Both the position numbers and the translations under genes were made by a program. A stretch of 64,000 nucleotides of DNA from Haloimpatiens lingqiaonensis (GTDB lineage: Bacteria; Bacillota; Clostridia; Clostridiales; Clostridiaceae): assembly GCF_044502415.1 (NCBI RefSeq), contig NZ_CP172402.1; one strand, 5' to 3'. Under the pieces are notes generated by a model. It was not told the origin of the DNA. It made no database searches and saw only the letters and a list, made by a program, of their open reading frames with translations. Of this stretch, positions 9,187-18,586 are shown one piece after another; position 1 is the stretch's first letter; the number at the start of each line of letters is the position of its first letter.

Positions 9187-11604
9187 ATGAAGAAGACATT
9201 TTTTAAAAATTTATTTAGAGATATAAAAAATACGATTTCAAGATTCCTATCTATAGTTGTAATAATTGCTGTGGGAGTGTCTTTTTATGCAGGAGTTAGA
9301 GCTACTAGTCCAGATATGAAGATGTCTGGAGATTATTATTTTAATAAAAATAACTTTATGGATTTTAAAATAATTTCAACCCTTGGACTTACTAAGGATG
9401 ATTTATCTGAAATAAAAAAGCAAAAGGGAGTTAAAAAGGCAGAAGGTTCATATTCAATAGATGCAGTGATAGAGAAGGATAAGCAGTCACTGGTTCTTAA
9501 TATTAATTCATTGCCAGAGGAAGATAGCATAAATAATATAAGAATTACTGGTGGAAGAAAACCAAAAAGTAATAATGAAGTTATAGTTGAAGATAGGTTT
9601 TTAAAGGAAAATAAATTAAAGTTAAATGATAAGATAATTCTTAAGTCAGGTAATGATAGTAATTTAGGAGATAGTTTAAATAATACTGAGTTTAAAATTG
9701 TAGGAACTGCAAAGTCTCCATTATATATATCAGAACAAAGACAGCTTAGTTCTGTGGGAAATGGATCTGTTAAAGGCTTTGTATATGTATTGCCAAAGGT
9801 TTTTAAAAGTCCTGTTTATACGGAGATATATGTAAAAACTGATAATGAGCAATCAAAGGAAAGCCTTTTAAATAATGAAAGTTATAATGATTCCAATAAA
9901 GATATAGAAAAAGCTCTTAAGGACATTAAAAAATCTCAGTGGTATGTATTAGGTAGATCTACCAATGTGGGATACGAGACCTACAGACAGGATAGTAATA
10001 GAATAGACAATATAGGAAAGGCATTTCCATTTATATTTTTCTTAGTGGCAGCATTAGTTAGTCTTACCACAATGACAAGAATGGTTCAAGAAAAGAGAAT
10101 AGAGATAGGAACTTTTAAGGCATTAGGATATTCTAGGGTATCGATTGTAGCACATTATCTTATATATGCTCTTTCAGCTAGCTTAATTGGCAGCTTAATA
10201 GGCATACTTATTGGATTTAGATTATTTCCACCACTTATTATGAATGCCTATAGTTCACTTTATGCCATACCTGATTCAGTTACACCTTTTAATACAGGAC
10301 TTGCTTTTCAGGCATCTATATTAGCTATATTATTTACAGCTACAGCTGCTGTGGCAGCCACATTAGAGGAATTAAGAGAAGTTCCAGCTTCTTTAATGAG
10401 ACCAAAGCCACCTAAATCAGGTAAAGAAATATTACTTGAAAGGATAACCTTTATATGGAGAAGATTGAGTTTTACTAAAAAGGTTACTGCAAGAAATATA
10501 TTTAGATATAAGCAAAGGCTTTTTATGACTGTAATAGGTATTGCAGCTTGTACAGGATTGATGATAACAGGATTTGGACTTAAGGAAGGAATAATAGGTG
10601 CAACAGAAAGACAATTTGGAGAAATTTATAAGTATCACATGCAAGGTACATTGATTAAAAATATAGATGATGGTGAAAAGAATTATATAAAAGAAAAAAT
10701 TCTAAATAAGGATAATGTTAAATCAGTGCTATTCACTTACAGTAAAAACGCCACAACTGAGAAGAAAGATTCAAAAAATGAGGATATTTATGTGGTTGTT
10801 CCTGAGGATAAAGATAAATTTAATAGCTATATAAATTTATCTATGGATGATAAAGCCCTAAATATTAGTGATGAAGGTGTAGTTATAACTGAAAAGCTAT
10901 CAAAGCTTACTAATAAAAAGGTTGGAGACAATATAATAATTAACTTAAATGATAAAAATATAGATGTGAAAATTGATGGCATAACAGAACAATATATTCA
11001 GCACTATGTTTATATGAGTCCTGAATATTATAAAAAGGTTACTGGTGACAGGGTAGAATTTAATAGTTTTTATGGACTTCTTAACGATACCTCACGCATT
11101 AGTGAAAATAATCTAGCCAAGGATTTAAAGGGTATTAAGAAGATTAATTCAGTAGGTTTTAAAAATAATATTTATATGGATTATAATAAAAGCATAGAAA
11201 GTGTAAACACTGTAGTGCTAGTTTTAATAGTATCTGCTGGGGTTCTAGCCTTTGTTGTGATATATAATCTTACCAATATAAATATTAATGAAAGACGAAG
11301 AGAATTGGCTACCATAAAACTTTTAGGTTTTTATAATAATGAGCTGGCAAACTATATATACAGAGAAAATATTATATTAACTTTAATAGGAAGTTTAGTG
11401 GGAATATTCATGGGAATTTTACTTCATAGGTTTATAATAATTACTGCAGAAACCAATATAATAATGTTTTTAAGAAAAATCAGCCCAATATATTTTTTAT
11501 ACTCTTTTTTATTAACCATGGTATTTTCTATAGTTGTAAATCTAGCTATGTATAAAAGGTTTGATAAAATTGATATGATAGAGTCACTTAAGAGCGCAGA
11601 ATAA
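9187..11604 (+). CDS. FtsX-family ABC transporter permease (large, two FtsX domains)
   Basis: About 805 residues. A membrane helix at about 18-38 is followed by a large extracytoplasmic MacB-PCD-like domain and a first FtsX domain of three helices (about 280-400, with VQEKRIEIGTFKALGYSR). A second N-terminal-type helix (about 445-465), a second extracellular domain and a final FtsX domain (about 675-800, NINERRRELATIKLLGFYNNE) complete it. The ATG at 9187 follows the ATPase stop by two bases; an in-frame GTG at 9178 is possible. With the ATPase it makes a complete MacB-like system of unknown substrate. Confidence 0.88.
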   Translation: MKKTFFKNLFRDIKNTISRFLSIVVIIAVGVSFYAGVRATSPDMKMSGDYYFNKNNFMDFKIISTLGLTKDDLSEIKKQKGVKKAEGSYSIDAVIEKDKQSLVLNINSLPEEDSINNIRITGGRKPKSNNEVIVEDRFLKENKLKLNDKIILKSGNDSNLGDSLNNTEFKIVGTAKSPLYISEQRQLSSVGNGSVKGFVYVLPKVFKSPVYTEIYVKTDNEQSKESLLNNESYNDSNKDIEKALKDIKKSQWYVLGRSTNVGYETYRQDSNRIDNIGKAFPFIFFLVAALVSLTTMTRMVQEKRIEIGTFKALGYSRVSIVAHYLIYALSASLIGSLIGILIGFRLFPPLIMNAYSSLYAIPDSVTPFNTGLAFQASILAILFTATAAVAATLEELREVPASLMRPKPPKSGKEILLERITFIWRRLSFTKKVTARNIFRYKQRLFMTVIGIAACTGLMITGFGLKEGIIGATERQFGEIYKYHMQGTLIKNIDDGEKNYIKEKILNKDNVKSVLFTYSKNATTEKKDSKNEDIYVVVPEDKDKFNSYINLSMDDKALNISDEGVVITEKLSKLTNKKVGDNIIINLNDKNIDVKIDGITEQYIQHYVYMSPEYYKKVTGDRVEFNSFYGLLNDTSRISENNLAKDLKGIKKINSVGFKNNIYMDYNKSIESVNTVVLVLIVSAGVLAFVVIYNLTNININERRRELATIKLLGFYNNELANYIYRENIILTLIGSLVGIFMGILLHRFIIITAETNIIMFLRKISPIYFLYSFLLTMVFSIVVNLAMYKRFDKIDMIESLKSAE

Positions 11605-11619
11605 ATATGGTAACTAAAA

Positions 11620-11648
11620 GGTTTTTATGATCAGGTTCTATAAAAACC
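11620..11648 (+). terminator. Hairpin after the FtsX permease
   Basis: A 9-bp stem (11620-11628 with 11640-11648) with an 11-base loop just after the permease stop. The following run is C-rich rather than T-rich, so it may be a weak terminator or a stabilising 3' hairpin. Confidence 0.45.
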
Positions 11649-11740
11649 CCTGGAACTATTGAAATTTAATATAATTGTAGAGAACTTGTAATTACAATGA
11701 TAGAATTGACGTGTGTATGTAAAAAAAGGGGATGGATTAA

Positions 11741-12808
11741 TTGAGCAAGGAAGAAATGACACCAAAAGAAAGAGTACAAGCATTTGCTAAAGGAGAGGAA
11801 ATTGACAGGATAATATGTATTCCGGACATGGGAGTTACCATGGTGCCTTTTATTGGAGTTACAGCTAGAGAATATTATCATTCAGCAGAACTTATGGCAA
11901 ATTTAGAGATAGCTTTATTTAAAAGACTTCGCCATGATGGTGTGAGTATATCCACTAGTCTTAGAGGAGTCGCTGAGGCCATGGGAGCTAAAGTAGGTTA
12001 TCCTGATTATGGTATTTCCTATTTAATAGAACCAGCAATTAAATCTGTTGATGAAATAGAATCACTTAAAATTATAGATCCATTGAAGGATGGCAATTTG
12101 CCAGTTTTAATTGAAGCAATAAGGCTTACTAGAGATGCACTTTCAGATGAGGTAGATGTAGGTGCCGCTATGTCAGGACCTTTTAGTGTTGCAGCTTCTG
12201 TAGTGGGCACTGAAAGATTATTAAAATGGATGATTAAATATCCTAAACAAGTTGAAACTTTAATGGAAATAATAGCTGAATGTAATAATAGATATATAGA
12301 AGAAGTGGCTAAATTAGGTGTATCTATTGGATTTGCAGATCCAGTTTCATCTACTAGCCTTATAAGTCCAAAACAGTTTAGAAAATTTTCATTGCCAGCA
12401 CTTCAAAAAAATATTAATAAAATAAAAGAAAAGACAGGAAGTGCTCCTGCTATACATATTTGCGGTAAAAGTAAAGGCATATGGGAAGAGGTTGTGAATG
12501 CTGGTGTTTCTAATTTCAGTATTGACAATGAAGAAGATTTGGAAGAAGCTAAAAAAATGATGGGTGATAGAATAACCATTACGGGAAACGTTCCACCAGT
12601 GGATGTAGTTTATGCAGGAACTAAAGAGGATATTTTTAGATCAGTTAAAGAATGTATTAGAAAAGGACATGATTCTAAAAAAGGGTATGTTTTAAGTACA
12701 GGTTGCCAAATTCCAATGAATACACCAATAGAAAAAGTAGAAATGTTTATGGAAGCAGGAAGAACCTATGGAAAATGTCCTATAGATTTGAATTTATTAG
12801 ATGAATAG
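11741..12808 (+). CDS. Uroporphyrinogen decarboxylase-fold protein, MtaA/CmuA-type methyltransferase
   Basis: 355 residues from a TTG start with GGGGATGG eight bases upstream; ATG 11756 is an alternative. The UroD/MtaA fold is clear: MTPKERVQAFAKGEEIDRI at the start, GPFSVAASVVGTERLLKWM in the middle, the zinc-ligand type HICGK motif near 245 and the C-terminal STGCQIPMNTPIEKV with a second cysteine ligand. His-Cys...Cys favours a cobalamin-dependent methyltransferase (MtaA/MtbA/CmuA branch) over a haem-pathway HemE. No corrinoid protein or partner methyltransferase is adjacent, so the substrate is unknown. Confidence 0.8.
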   Translation: MSKEEMTPKERVQAFAKGEEIDRIICIPDMGVTMVPFIGVTAREYYHSAELMANLEIALFKRLRHDGVSISTSLRGVAEAMGAKVGYPDYGISYLIEPAIKSVDEIESLKIIDPLKDGNLPVLIEAIRLTRDALSDEVDVGAAMSGPFSVAASVVGTERLLKWMIKYPKQVETLMEIIAECNNRYIEEVAKLGVSIGFADPVSSTSLISPKQFRKFSLPALQKNINKIKEKTGSAPAIHICGKSKGIWEEVVNAGVSNFSIDNEEDLEEAKKMMGDRITITGNVPPVDVVYAGTKEDIFRSVKECIRKGHDSKKGYVLSTGCQIPMNTPIEKVEMFMEAGRTYGKCPIDLNLLDE

Positions 12809-12814
12809 AGAAAG

Positions 12815-13009
12815 CATATTGTAAAAGAGGCTGCTAAAGGCTTTAAAGTTGTTGCAGTATCAAAGTATAATGTTGTTGAGGCTATTGAAAAAGAGGGAGA
12901 AGATTTTGTGATTGGAATTCAGTGGCACCCTGAAATGATGAGTGCTGAGCATGATTATATGTAGAAAATATTTGATGCGTTAGTACAAAAATACTCCATT
13001 AAATGGTAG
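12815..13009 (+). pseudogene. Remnant of a class I glutamine amidotransferase (PuuD-like peptidase C26)
   Basis: Starting 7 bases after the methyltransferase stop, one frame without a start codon reads HIVKEAAKGFKVVAVSK..., then FVIGIQWHPEM with the catalytic His and Glu of gamma-glutamyl-GABA hydrolases. An in-frame stop comes after HDYM, followed by KIFDALVQKY, which is the usual C-terminus. The N-terminal two thirds, including the nucleophile Cys, are missing. It is the decayed 3' end of a gene, probably left by a deletion that joined it to the methyltransferase. Confidence 0.8.
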
Positions 13010-13019
13010 TATACAATAG

Positions 13020-13060
13020 GTCAGGTACTTGTAATGAATTCCAAAGTACCTGACTTTTCA
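13020..13060. terminator. Intrinsic terminator between convergent units
   Basis: An 11-bp perfect stem (13020-13030 with 13044-13054) followed by CTTTT on the plus strand. It separates the methyltransferase/amidotransferase remnant from the convergent uracil-DNA glycosylase gene, whose stop lies at 13064, and may act in both directions. Confidence 0.7.
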
Positions 13061-13063
13061 GCT

Positions 13064-13621
13064 CTATGAAATTTCATCGAATTTTTCCTTGATTTTTTTT
13101 AAATCTTTCCAAAATAGAGGTTTTTTGCTTTCGTCTCTTAGCAAGGCTGCGGGATGGAATATAGGCATTATGTATATTCCTTTTCGTTCTACCCAATTGC
13201 CTCTGTCTTTTGTAACTCTGAATTCTGGTCCCATTATATATTTAGTTGGAATTGCTCCAAGGCAAACTATAATTTTAGGTTTAATAAGTGCTACTTGGTT
13301 TCTAATATAGGGCAAACATGCTTGCGCTTCATCTTCCTGTGGATTTCTATTATTTTCTGGTCTGCATTTACATATATTAGAGATATAATAATCTCTTTCT
13401 CTTTGTAAATCCAGTGCACTAAGAGCTTTTTCTAGGAGCTGGCCTGCTTTTCCAACAAAAGGCCTGCCTAATCTATCTTCATCTGCCCCTGGTGCTTCCC
13501 CTACAAACATAAGCTTAGCTTTGGGATTTCCTTCTCCAAAGACCATATTAGTTCTACTACTACCTAATCTACACCTGTTACAGTTACTACATTCCTCATA
13601 TAATTCTTTCCACTGAAGCAT
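13064..13621 (-). CDS. Family 4 uracil-DNA glycosylase (Fe-S)
   Basis: 185 residues with the family 4 pattern: an N-terminal cysteine pair in CSNCNRCRLG, the uracil-binding GEAPGADEDRLGRPFVGKAG, cysteines in NICKCRPENNRNP and ACLPYI that complete the 4Fe-4S set, and the catalytic-loop HPAALLRD near the end. It removes uracil from DNA in base excision repair. Length and motifs look intact. The start is the ATG ending at 13621, preceded on the minus strand by GGGAGGTG. It is transcribed alone. Confidence 0.92.
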   Translation of the reverse strand: MLQWKELYEECSNCNRCRLGSSRTNMVFGEGNPKAKLMFVGEAPGADEDRLGRPFVGKAGQLLEKALSALDLQRERDYYISNICKCRPENNRNPQEDEAQACLPYIRNQVALIKPKIIVCLGAIPTKYIMGPEFRVTKDRGNWVERKGIYIMPIFHPAALLRDESKKPLFWKDLKKIKEKFDEIS

Positions 13622-14163
13622 ATATTACTGTTCACCTCCCTAGTGTATTTTAATTATTATATTTTTATTTTACTATAGGTAGTTATTTCAGTCTAGGGAT
13701 CAGAAGCTTAATATTGTGTTTTACTGTAACTATTTAGAGACATTAAGTAATTACTATTTTAAATAGTGTATCAAAGTAAAAGTGATAATGTTTATAAAAT
13801 GAAAAGAATGGAAAATTATCACATATAAAATATTTGATAAAGATATAAGAAATGTGATAATGGAAATAAAAGAAGGAGATAAGGAAAAAGTTAATTCAGT
13901 TTTAAGAAGTCTCTCTAGCTAGTCTTTAAAACTATCTTATCATAAAGCTAGTCTATACTTAATTTCTGAAATTTGTATTTTAGGATATTTTAATGTTAAT
14001 ATGAAATTTTTATTTAAACATAATAGGTAATATCAAGTAACTAGAAAAGGGAGAGTTAAATGTAGTATACTAAAGATAAGAAGGAGTGGTAAATAGAATT
14101 CCAAATATAAACATTGAAAAACAGTGTGTATATTAGATAAGAAAATTATTGGGGGTTATAAAG
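13622..14163. other. Gene-poor spacer
   Basis: AT-rich spacer between the divergent glycosylase and peptidase genes. The only coding-like stretch is a short frame at about 13800-13921 (ending EGDKEKVNSVLRSLSS) that lacks a convincing start. It may be a gene remnant. No RNA gene or convincing regulatory site was recognised. Confidence 0.4.
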
Positions 14164-15195
14164 GTGGATTTTAAAATTAGATACAAAACTATAAGTTCAA
14201 TGCTTGAACTATGTAAAAAGTTAAAATGGGGCAATATAGAAAAAAAGGAAATCGAAGATTTAATTGAACACGAGGATTATAAATTTGAATTTGAAAGATA
14301 TAAAGGGAGAATTTCTGAAGAAGAATTTGCAGAATATTTCATTAATTTACCTAATATAAAGGAAGAAGAAATAACAAACAAAGATTTAAGGATACATCAT
14401 AAATTTTATAGAGATTTACTAGAGAATTTAGATTTTTATATGGAAAAGGTTAGGGAATTAGATAAATTTACAGAAGAGTTATTTGAGCAGCAGATATCCA
14501 TTGCACTAAAGGGGTTGCCAGAAGATATAAATTTGCCAGAATTGAATTTTATTTTTACGGTGGGAATAGGACAAAGCTTTGGATATGTGTATAAAAATGG
14601 AATGCATTTTGATTTTTTACAATTGGTTAAGGAAAAATCAATAGATGATTTTTGTGCAACTATAGGTCATGAGGTTCATCATGTGGGACTAAATACTATT
14701 TATGAGGAATTAGATTTGAATAATATGCCAATTGAAGATTTGTTTTATCTTTCTTTTTCTGGGGAAGGATTGGCGGTAAAATACTGTAATAATGCTGAGG
14801 GAGTTTTATCTAAGAGTATATATGACGGTCCTAAAAACAAAGGCTTGGATAAATTTACATGGGAATATCTAAACAATGATTTTTATGATACCATGAAACA
14901 ATTTAAAGCTTCTATAAATTATATAAGAGCTGGTAATATTAATACAATGGGAGAACTATTTAAGTATATGGAAGATTACTGGATGAATCCATATGTAGAA
15001 GGTCAGGATAAAAACAATGATATACCTAAGCTAAAGCAGTTCAGAGTATATAGTTTTGGAAATGAGATTTGGGGAATAATACATGATTGTTTTGGAAAAG
15101 AAATGGTATATAAAACCATAAGAAACCCTGAAAGTTTCCGAGAGGTGTTTAATAAAGCTCTAGAAAAGCTTTCACATGAAGAATTTAAAATTTGA
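14164..15195 (+). CDS. Putative zinc metallopeptidase (HEVHH motif), function unknown
   Basis: About 343 residues. GTG 14164 lies 8 bases after GGGGG and is a better start than the upstream in-frame TTG at 14149. The protein is acidic and soluble with no signal peptide. It has a zincin-type motif, FCATIGHEVHHVGLNT (about 169-184), and a downstream SGEGLAVKYC (about 199-208) whose Glu could be the third metal ligand of a gluzincin. It resembles uncharacterised DUF2268/DUF5700-like peptidases of Firmicutes. Substrate unknown; no partner gene is evident. Confidence 0.6.
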   Translation: MDFKIRYKTISSMLELCKKLKWGNIEKKEIEDLIEHEDYKFEFERYKGRISEEEFAEYFINLPNIKEEEITNKDLRIHHKFYRDLLENLDFYMEKVRELDKFTEELFEQQISIALKGLPEDINLPELNFIFTVGIGQSFGYVYKNGMHFDFLQLVKEKSIDDFCATIGHEVHHVGLNTIYEELDLNNMPIEDLFYLSFSGEGLAVKYCNNAEGVLSKSIYDGPKNKGLDKFTWEYLNNDFYDTMKQFKASINYIRAGNINTMGELFKYMEDYWMNPYVEGQDKNNDIPKLKQFRVYSFGNEIWGIIHDCFGKEMVYKTIRNPESFREVFNKALEKLSHEEFKI

Positions 15196-15292
15196 TGATG
15201 TAATAAGTACAGGGGAGTTATTAATTACAATGGAAAGATTAGTGGAGAAATCAGGTGGGATTATAAATGCAAAGGCTGCAATTATAATATTC

Positions 15293-15321
15293 TTGACATA
15301 GTATTTTAAACTTCATATAAT
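15293..15321 (+). promoter_or_regulatory. Sigma-A promoter of the riboswitch-exchanger unit
   Basis: TTGACA at 15293-15298, exactly 17 bases, then TATAAT at 15316-15321: a consensus promoter. The start site would be near 15328, immediately before the aptamer. Confidence 0.85.
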
Positions 15322-15327
15322 CATATA

Positions 15328-15410
15328 GGTAGAGGGAGTAACTTGCTTTTTTAAGTATCAAAGTCGTCAGTACGGAATATTTTCCCGGCTTTGTTGACAG
15401 TATTTGTTTA
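15328..15410 (+). ncRNA. yybP-ykoY (manganese) riboswitch aptamer
   Basis: The leader contains the conserved marks of the yybP-ykoY motif: GGGAGTAAC (about 15334), CGTCAGTACGG (about 15365) and CCCGGCTTTGTTGACAG (15384-15400). A strong intrinsic terminator follows at 15414 and then a cation exchanger gene. Members of this class bind Mn2+ and act as ON switches for metal transporters, including CaCA exchangers. High Mn2+ is therefore expected to prevent termination and switch on the exchanger. Confidence 0.85.
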
Positions 15411-15413
15411 GTG

Positions 15414-15467
15414 AGACTCTACAATTAAGTTTTTTGTGTAAAAGACTTAATTGTAGAGTCTTTTTTT
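15414..15467 (+). terminator. Riboswitch-controlled intrinsic terminator
   Basis: A 17-bp perfect stem (15414-15430 with 15445-15461) followed by seven T. It sits between the aptamer and the exchanger gene, the position expected for a transcriptional expression platform. Confidence 0.85.
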
Positions 15468-15495
15468 ATAAAGTCAAAAGAAAAGGAGCATATTT

Positions 15496-16512
15496 ATGGA
15501 CAAAATAATACTTAATTATCTTAATTCGTTTCCTACTATTGTTTTAGTACTTATTATAGTTGGAATGCTGTACATTTTAAGTAAAGGGGCAGACCTTCTT
15601 GTGGATGAGGCAGTTGGATTATCAGTACGTTGGGGTATACCTAAAATGATAATTGGTGCAACTATTGTATCCTTAGGAACTACATTACCAGAGGTGGCTG
15701 TATCAGTTTTTGCAGCTTTAGAAGGAAACCCTGATTTAGCTTTAGGAAATGCTATAGGATCTATAATAGCTGATACTGGTCTTATCATAGGTATTGCCGC
15801 TATTATAGGTAAACTTCCTGTGGATAAAATCACTATAAATAGACAAGGAAAGGTTCAAATTTTAGCTGGTATTTTACTTTCTATAGTTTGTATGCCATTC
15901 TTTTTAAAAGGTGGAAAAAGAATAGGCATAATCCCCCAGTGGATGGGATGGATTTTTCTTGGTTTATTAGTATTGTATATTTACATATCTTTAAAATGGG
16001 CAAAAGGTTCAAAAGCAGAGGATGAGGCGGCAGCAACGGAAATACAAAAATCTGTTGTACTGCAAATTATCAAGATGGTTTTAGGGATAGTTCTTGTAAT
16101 AGGTTCTTCTAAAATACTTATTCCTTCTGTTGAAATAACAGCTATAAGAATAGGAATACCTCAAAGTATCATAGCGGCCACTTTAATTGCTTTTGGGACT
16201 AGCCTTCCTGAGCTTATTACTGCTATAACTTCTGTTAGAAAAGGTCATGGTGAGTTGGCTGTAGGAAATATTATAGGTGCTGATATTTTAAATGTTTTAT
16301 TTGTAGTTGGAAGCTCAGCTTCGGTTACAAAGGGAGGACTTTTAGTTCCTAAAAATTTTTACAAAATACAGATACCTGCTATGCTTATGATACTTATATG
16401 TTTTAGATATTTTTGTAAAAATAAACATGGTGATGTTATAAGCAAAGGAGAAGGTTTATGTCTCACATGCATTTATGGAGTGTATCTATTGTTATCATAT
16501 GTTTGGATATAA
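15496..16512 (+). CDS. Cation/Ca2+ exchanger, CaCA superfamily (YrbG-type)
   Basis: 338 residues with about ten membrane helices and the two inverted alpha-repeat signatures of the family: GATIVSLGTTLPEVAVS with GNAIGSIIADTG (about 54-98), and AATLIAFGTSLPELITAI with GNIIGADILNVLFVVG (about 226-275). These carry the ion-binding acidic residues. It exchanges a divalent cation for Na+ or H+. Control by a manganese-class riboswitch suggests that Mn2+ efflux or Mn/Ca balance is the physiological role. Ribosome site AAAGGAG. The gene stands alone. Confidence 0.9.
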   Translation: MDKIILNYLNSFPTIVLVLIIVGMLYILSKGADLLVDEAVGLSVRWGIPKMIIGATIVSLGTTLPEVAVSVFAALEGNPDLALGNAIGSIIADTGLIIGIAAIIGKLPVDKITINRQGKVQILAGILLSIVCMPFFLKGGKRIGIIPQWMGWIFLGLLVLYIYISLKWAKGSKAEDEAAATEIQKSVVLQIIKMVLGIVLVIGSSKILIPSVEITAIRIGIPQSIIAATLIAFGTSLPELITAITSVRKGHGELAVGNIIGADILNVLFVVGSSASVTKGGLLVPKNFYKIQIPAMLMILICFRYFCKNKHGDVISKGEGLCLTCIYGVYLLLSYVWI

Positions 16513-16559
16513 TGTTTTGTTGGGAATAAAGTTAATTCAATTGTGAAAAATTAGGGAGT

Positions 16560-16592
16560 AGGCACTTGGAAAAGATTCCAAGTGCCTATTAT
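16560..16592 (+). terminator. Hairpin after the cation exchanger gene
   Basis: An 11-bp perfect stem (16560-16570 with 16577-16587) about 50 bases after the stop, followed by an AT-rich tract with only short T runs. It is the likely end of the exchanger transcript. Confidence 0.6.
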
Positions 16593-16667
16593 AATTTATT
16601 TAGGACTTAGATGCTGAGTTGCACAAAAATATATAAACGATAAATTGAATTTTAAAGTTAGTATTTA

Positions 16668-16797
16668 TCCGATGACTACCTGCCGTAACACTCCCACTTC
16701 TAACAAAGTGGGAGATAACGGCAGCTACGTCACTGGATAACGATCTCTAACCTTCAGTTGGAGTAAAAACTCCATCTGAAGGTTAGAGATCTGTTTA
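16668..16797 (-). repeat. 130-bp two-hairpin dispersed repeat, copy A
   Basis: Reverse-orientation copy of a 130-bp element found five times in the window. In its own orientation it begins TAAACAGA, folds a first hairpin around TGGAGTTTTTACTCCA, then a second hairpin with CTGCCGT/ACGGCAG arms, and ends CATCGGA followed by TAAA. It lies between the exchanger terminator and the LPxTG leucine-rich-repeat gene, 210 bases before its ATG. No open reading frame is present. It looks like a small non-autonomous mobile element or a structured RNA repeat. Confidence 0.85.
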
Positions 16798-17007
16798 TAA
16801 AAATATCATCAAAAGTAATTAAAAAGAAAACACCAAAGTATAAACCACTTATAGAAAATATCTATAGAAAGACTAATATCTATTTAATTTACAAATTAGT
16901 ACAAATATTTACAAAATATGATACGTATGATATATTAAGTACGGTCAGGAAAACTATTAATAATAATGGCTAAATATTGAATAAACCAATGAGGAAGGGG
17001 AAAAAAT

Positions 17008-18527
17008 ATGCATAAAAAAACGACATTTATCGCAATATTACTATCACTTATGATGTTGCTATCAGTTGGAGTACAAAATGAAGTTATGGGGTACGTATCA
17101 AATAGCGATGAGATTGAAGAGTATGTAAACATTCCAGATAAACTATTTTTAAAAGTAGTAAACAAGAACATCGATAAAAATAGAGCCGACGATGAAAAAG
17201 TAACTAAAGAAGATATGCTTAAATTAAAGCAATTAAGTGTTTATCAATCAGATGGCATAGATATAACTAAAGTAGATAAGAATTCAAAAAGAGAAAGTAT
17301 TATACCGATGTATAAATTAGATACAAAATGGATGGTTACTAGAAAAATGAAGAGCATAGAGGGTATACAGTATGCTAAGAATCTTGAAGCTATTGAGTTA
17401 TCAGAATGTGAGATTTCAGATATAACACCATTAAAGGATCTTAAAAAACTAAAATATATAGAAATAGGATTACTGATGTTTCACCTTTAGGTAATTTGAC
17501 AGAATTAGAGCATTTAAAGTTATATAATAATTTAATAAGAGATATTAGTCCATTAAAGACTCTTACAAAACTTAATTATTTAGATGTTCATTTCAATGTT
17601 GATAACGATGGAAGTAATGGTATAACCAATGCTGATGTTGTTAAAAATATGCCTGAATTGGATACATTAGATTTATCAGCAAATCATATAACAAATGTGG
17701 ATGCTATAGTTGGATTAAATAAACTTAGAGTTTTAGATTTTAGTGCAAATAATGTGAAGGATTATACAAATATAAAAGATAAGGTAGCTACAATGTTTTC
17801 TAAGCAACTTGATGAAGATAATAATCCTGAGGGAATAAGTTGCGGCTTCTTTGGACAGAAGTTAAATGTAAATCAAAAAGTTGTGATACCAGCTACAGGA
17901 GGAGAATTTACATTCAATAGTCCTTATTTAGGATTAGACGAATTAGCGCAAGAATTCGGATTGGATAATTTCTTTTTAATGTGCAATCCTTTATATGTGA
18001 TAAATGGAAGGTTTGATGCTACTGAGGTTGAAGAATTAAGAGAAGGTGACAAAAAAGCAGAAGAAATGATAGAAAGTATAGAATATAATTCAGAAAATAA
18101 AACTTTCACTGTTAAGGTTAAACCAAACACTACAACTGAAAAGAAAAACTTAAAAATAGATGTTAACGCAACAACAGGGGAATTAGGTTTTATACTTACA
18201 GGTATAGAAATAAACCAAGAAACAAAACCAGAAGAAACAAAGCCAGAAGAAACAAAGCCAGAAGAAACAAAATCAGAAGAAACAAAGCCAGAAGAAACAC
18301 AACCAGAAGAAACAAAGCCACAAGAAACACAACCAGATGTAAAATTAGGAGCAACACAAGAAGCAAAAACAGTTTCTACAGTTGTTCTAGGAAATAAAAA
18401 GACAAGCAATGAAAAAATCAGTACATTGCCAAAAACAGGTGGAGTATCAGAAGGTATGGGTGTTCTTTTAGGAAGCTTATTATCTGCCATAGGAGTTATT
18501 ATGCTTCTATCTAAAAGAAGAAATTAA
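17008..18527 (+). pseudogene. Leucine-rich-repeat (internalin-like) LPxTG surface protein, frameshifted
   Basis: An export signal (about 1-28) is followed by an N-terminal domain and LRRs of 22 residues (ISDITPLKDLKKL, ITDVSPLGNLTEL, IRDISPLKTLTKL). The first frame ends at 17490 inside an LRR. The same repeat continues in another frame from about 17465, and that frame runs to 18527. Repeat periodicity implies about 11 bases lost near 17463. The second part ends with a PEETK repeat (about 18220-18330), LPKTG, a membrane segment and SKRRN. Without a shift, only a 160-residue unanchored fragment is made. The ribosome site AGGAAGGGG precedes ATG 17008. Confidence 0.8.
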
Positions 18528-18549
18528 TAAATAGAATAGATATAAAGAT

Positions 18550-18586
18550 AGTCACTAACTTATTAAGATTAGTGACTGTTTTTTTT
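18550..18586. terminator. Terminator between LRR protein and convergent GGDEF gene
   Basis: A 9-bp stem (18550-18558 with 18569-18577) followed by eight T on the plus strand. It overlaps the stop codon of the minus-strand diguanylate cyclase gene and separates the two convergent genes. Confidence 0.75.

Noticed and set aside
17924..18490. Long minus-strand open frame rich in SSGFVSSG repeats
   Set aside because: It is the mirror of the PEETK-repeat coding region of the LRR protein, with no ribosome site and no family features.
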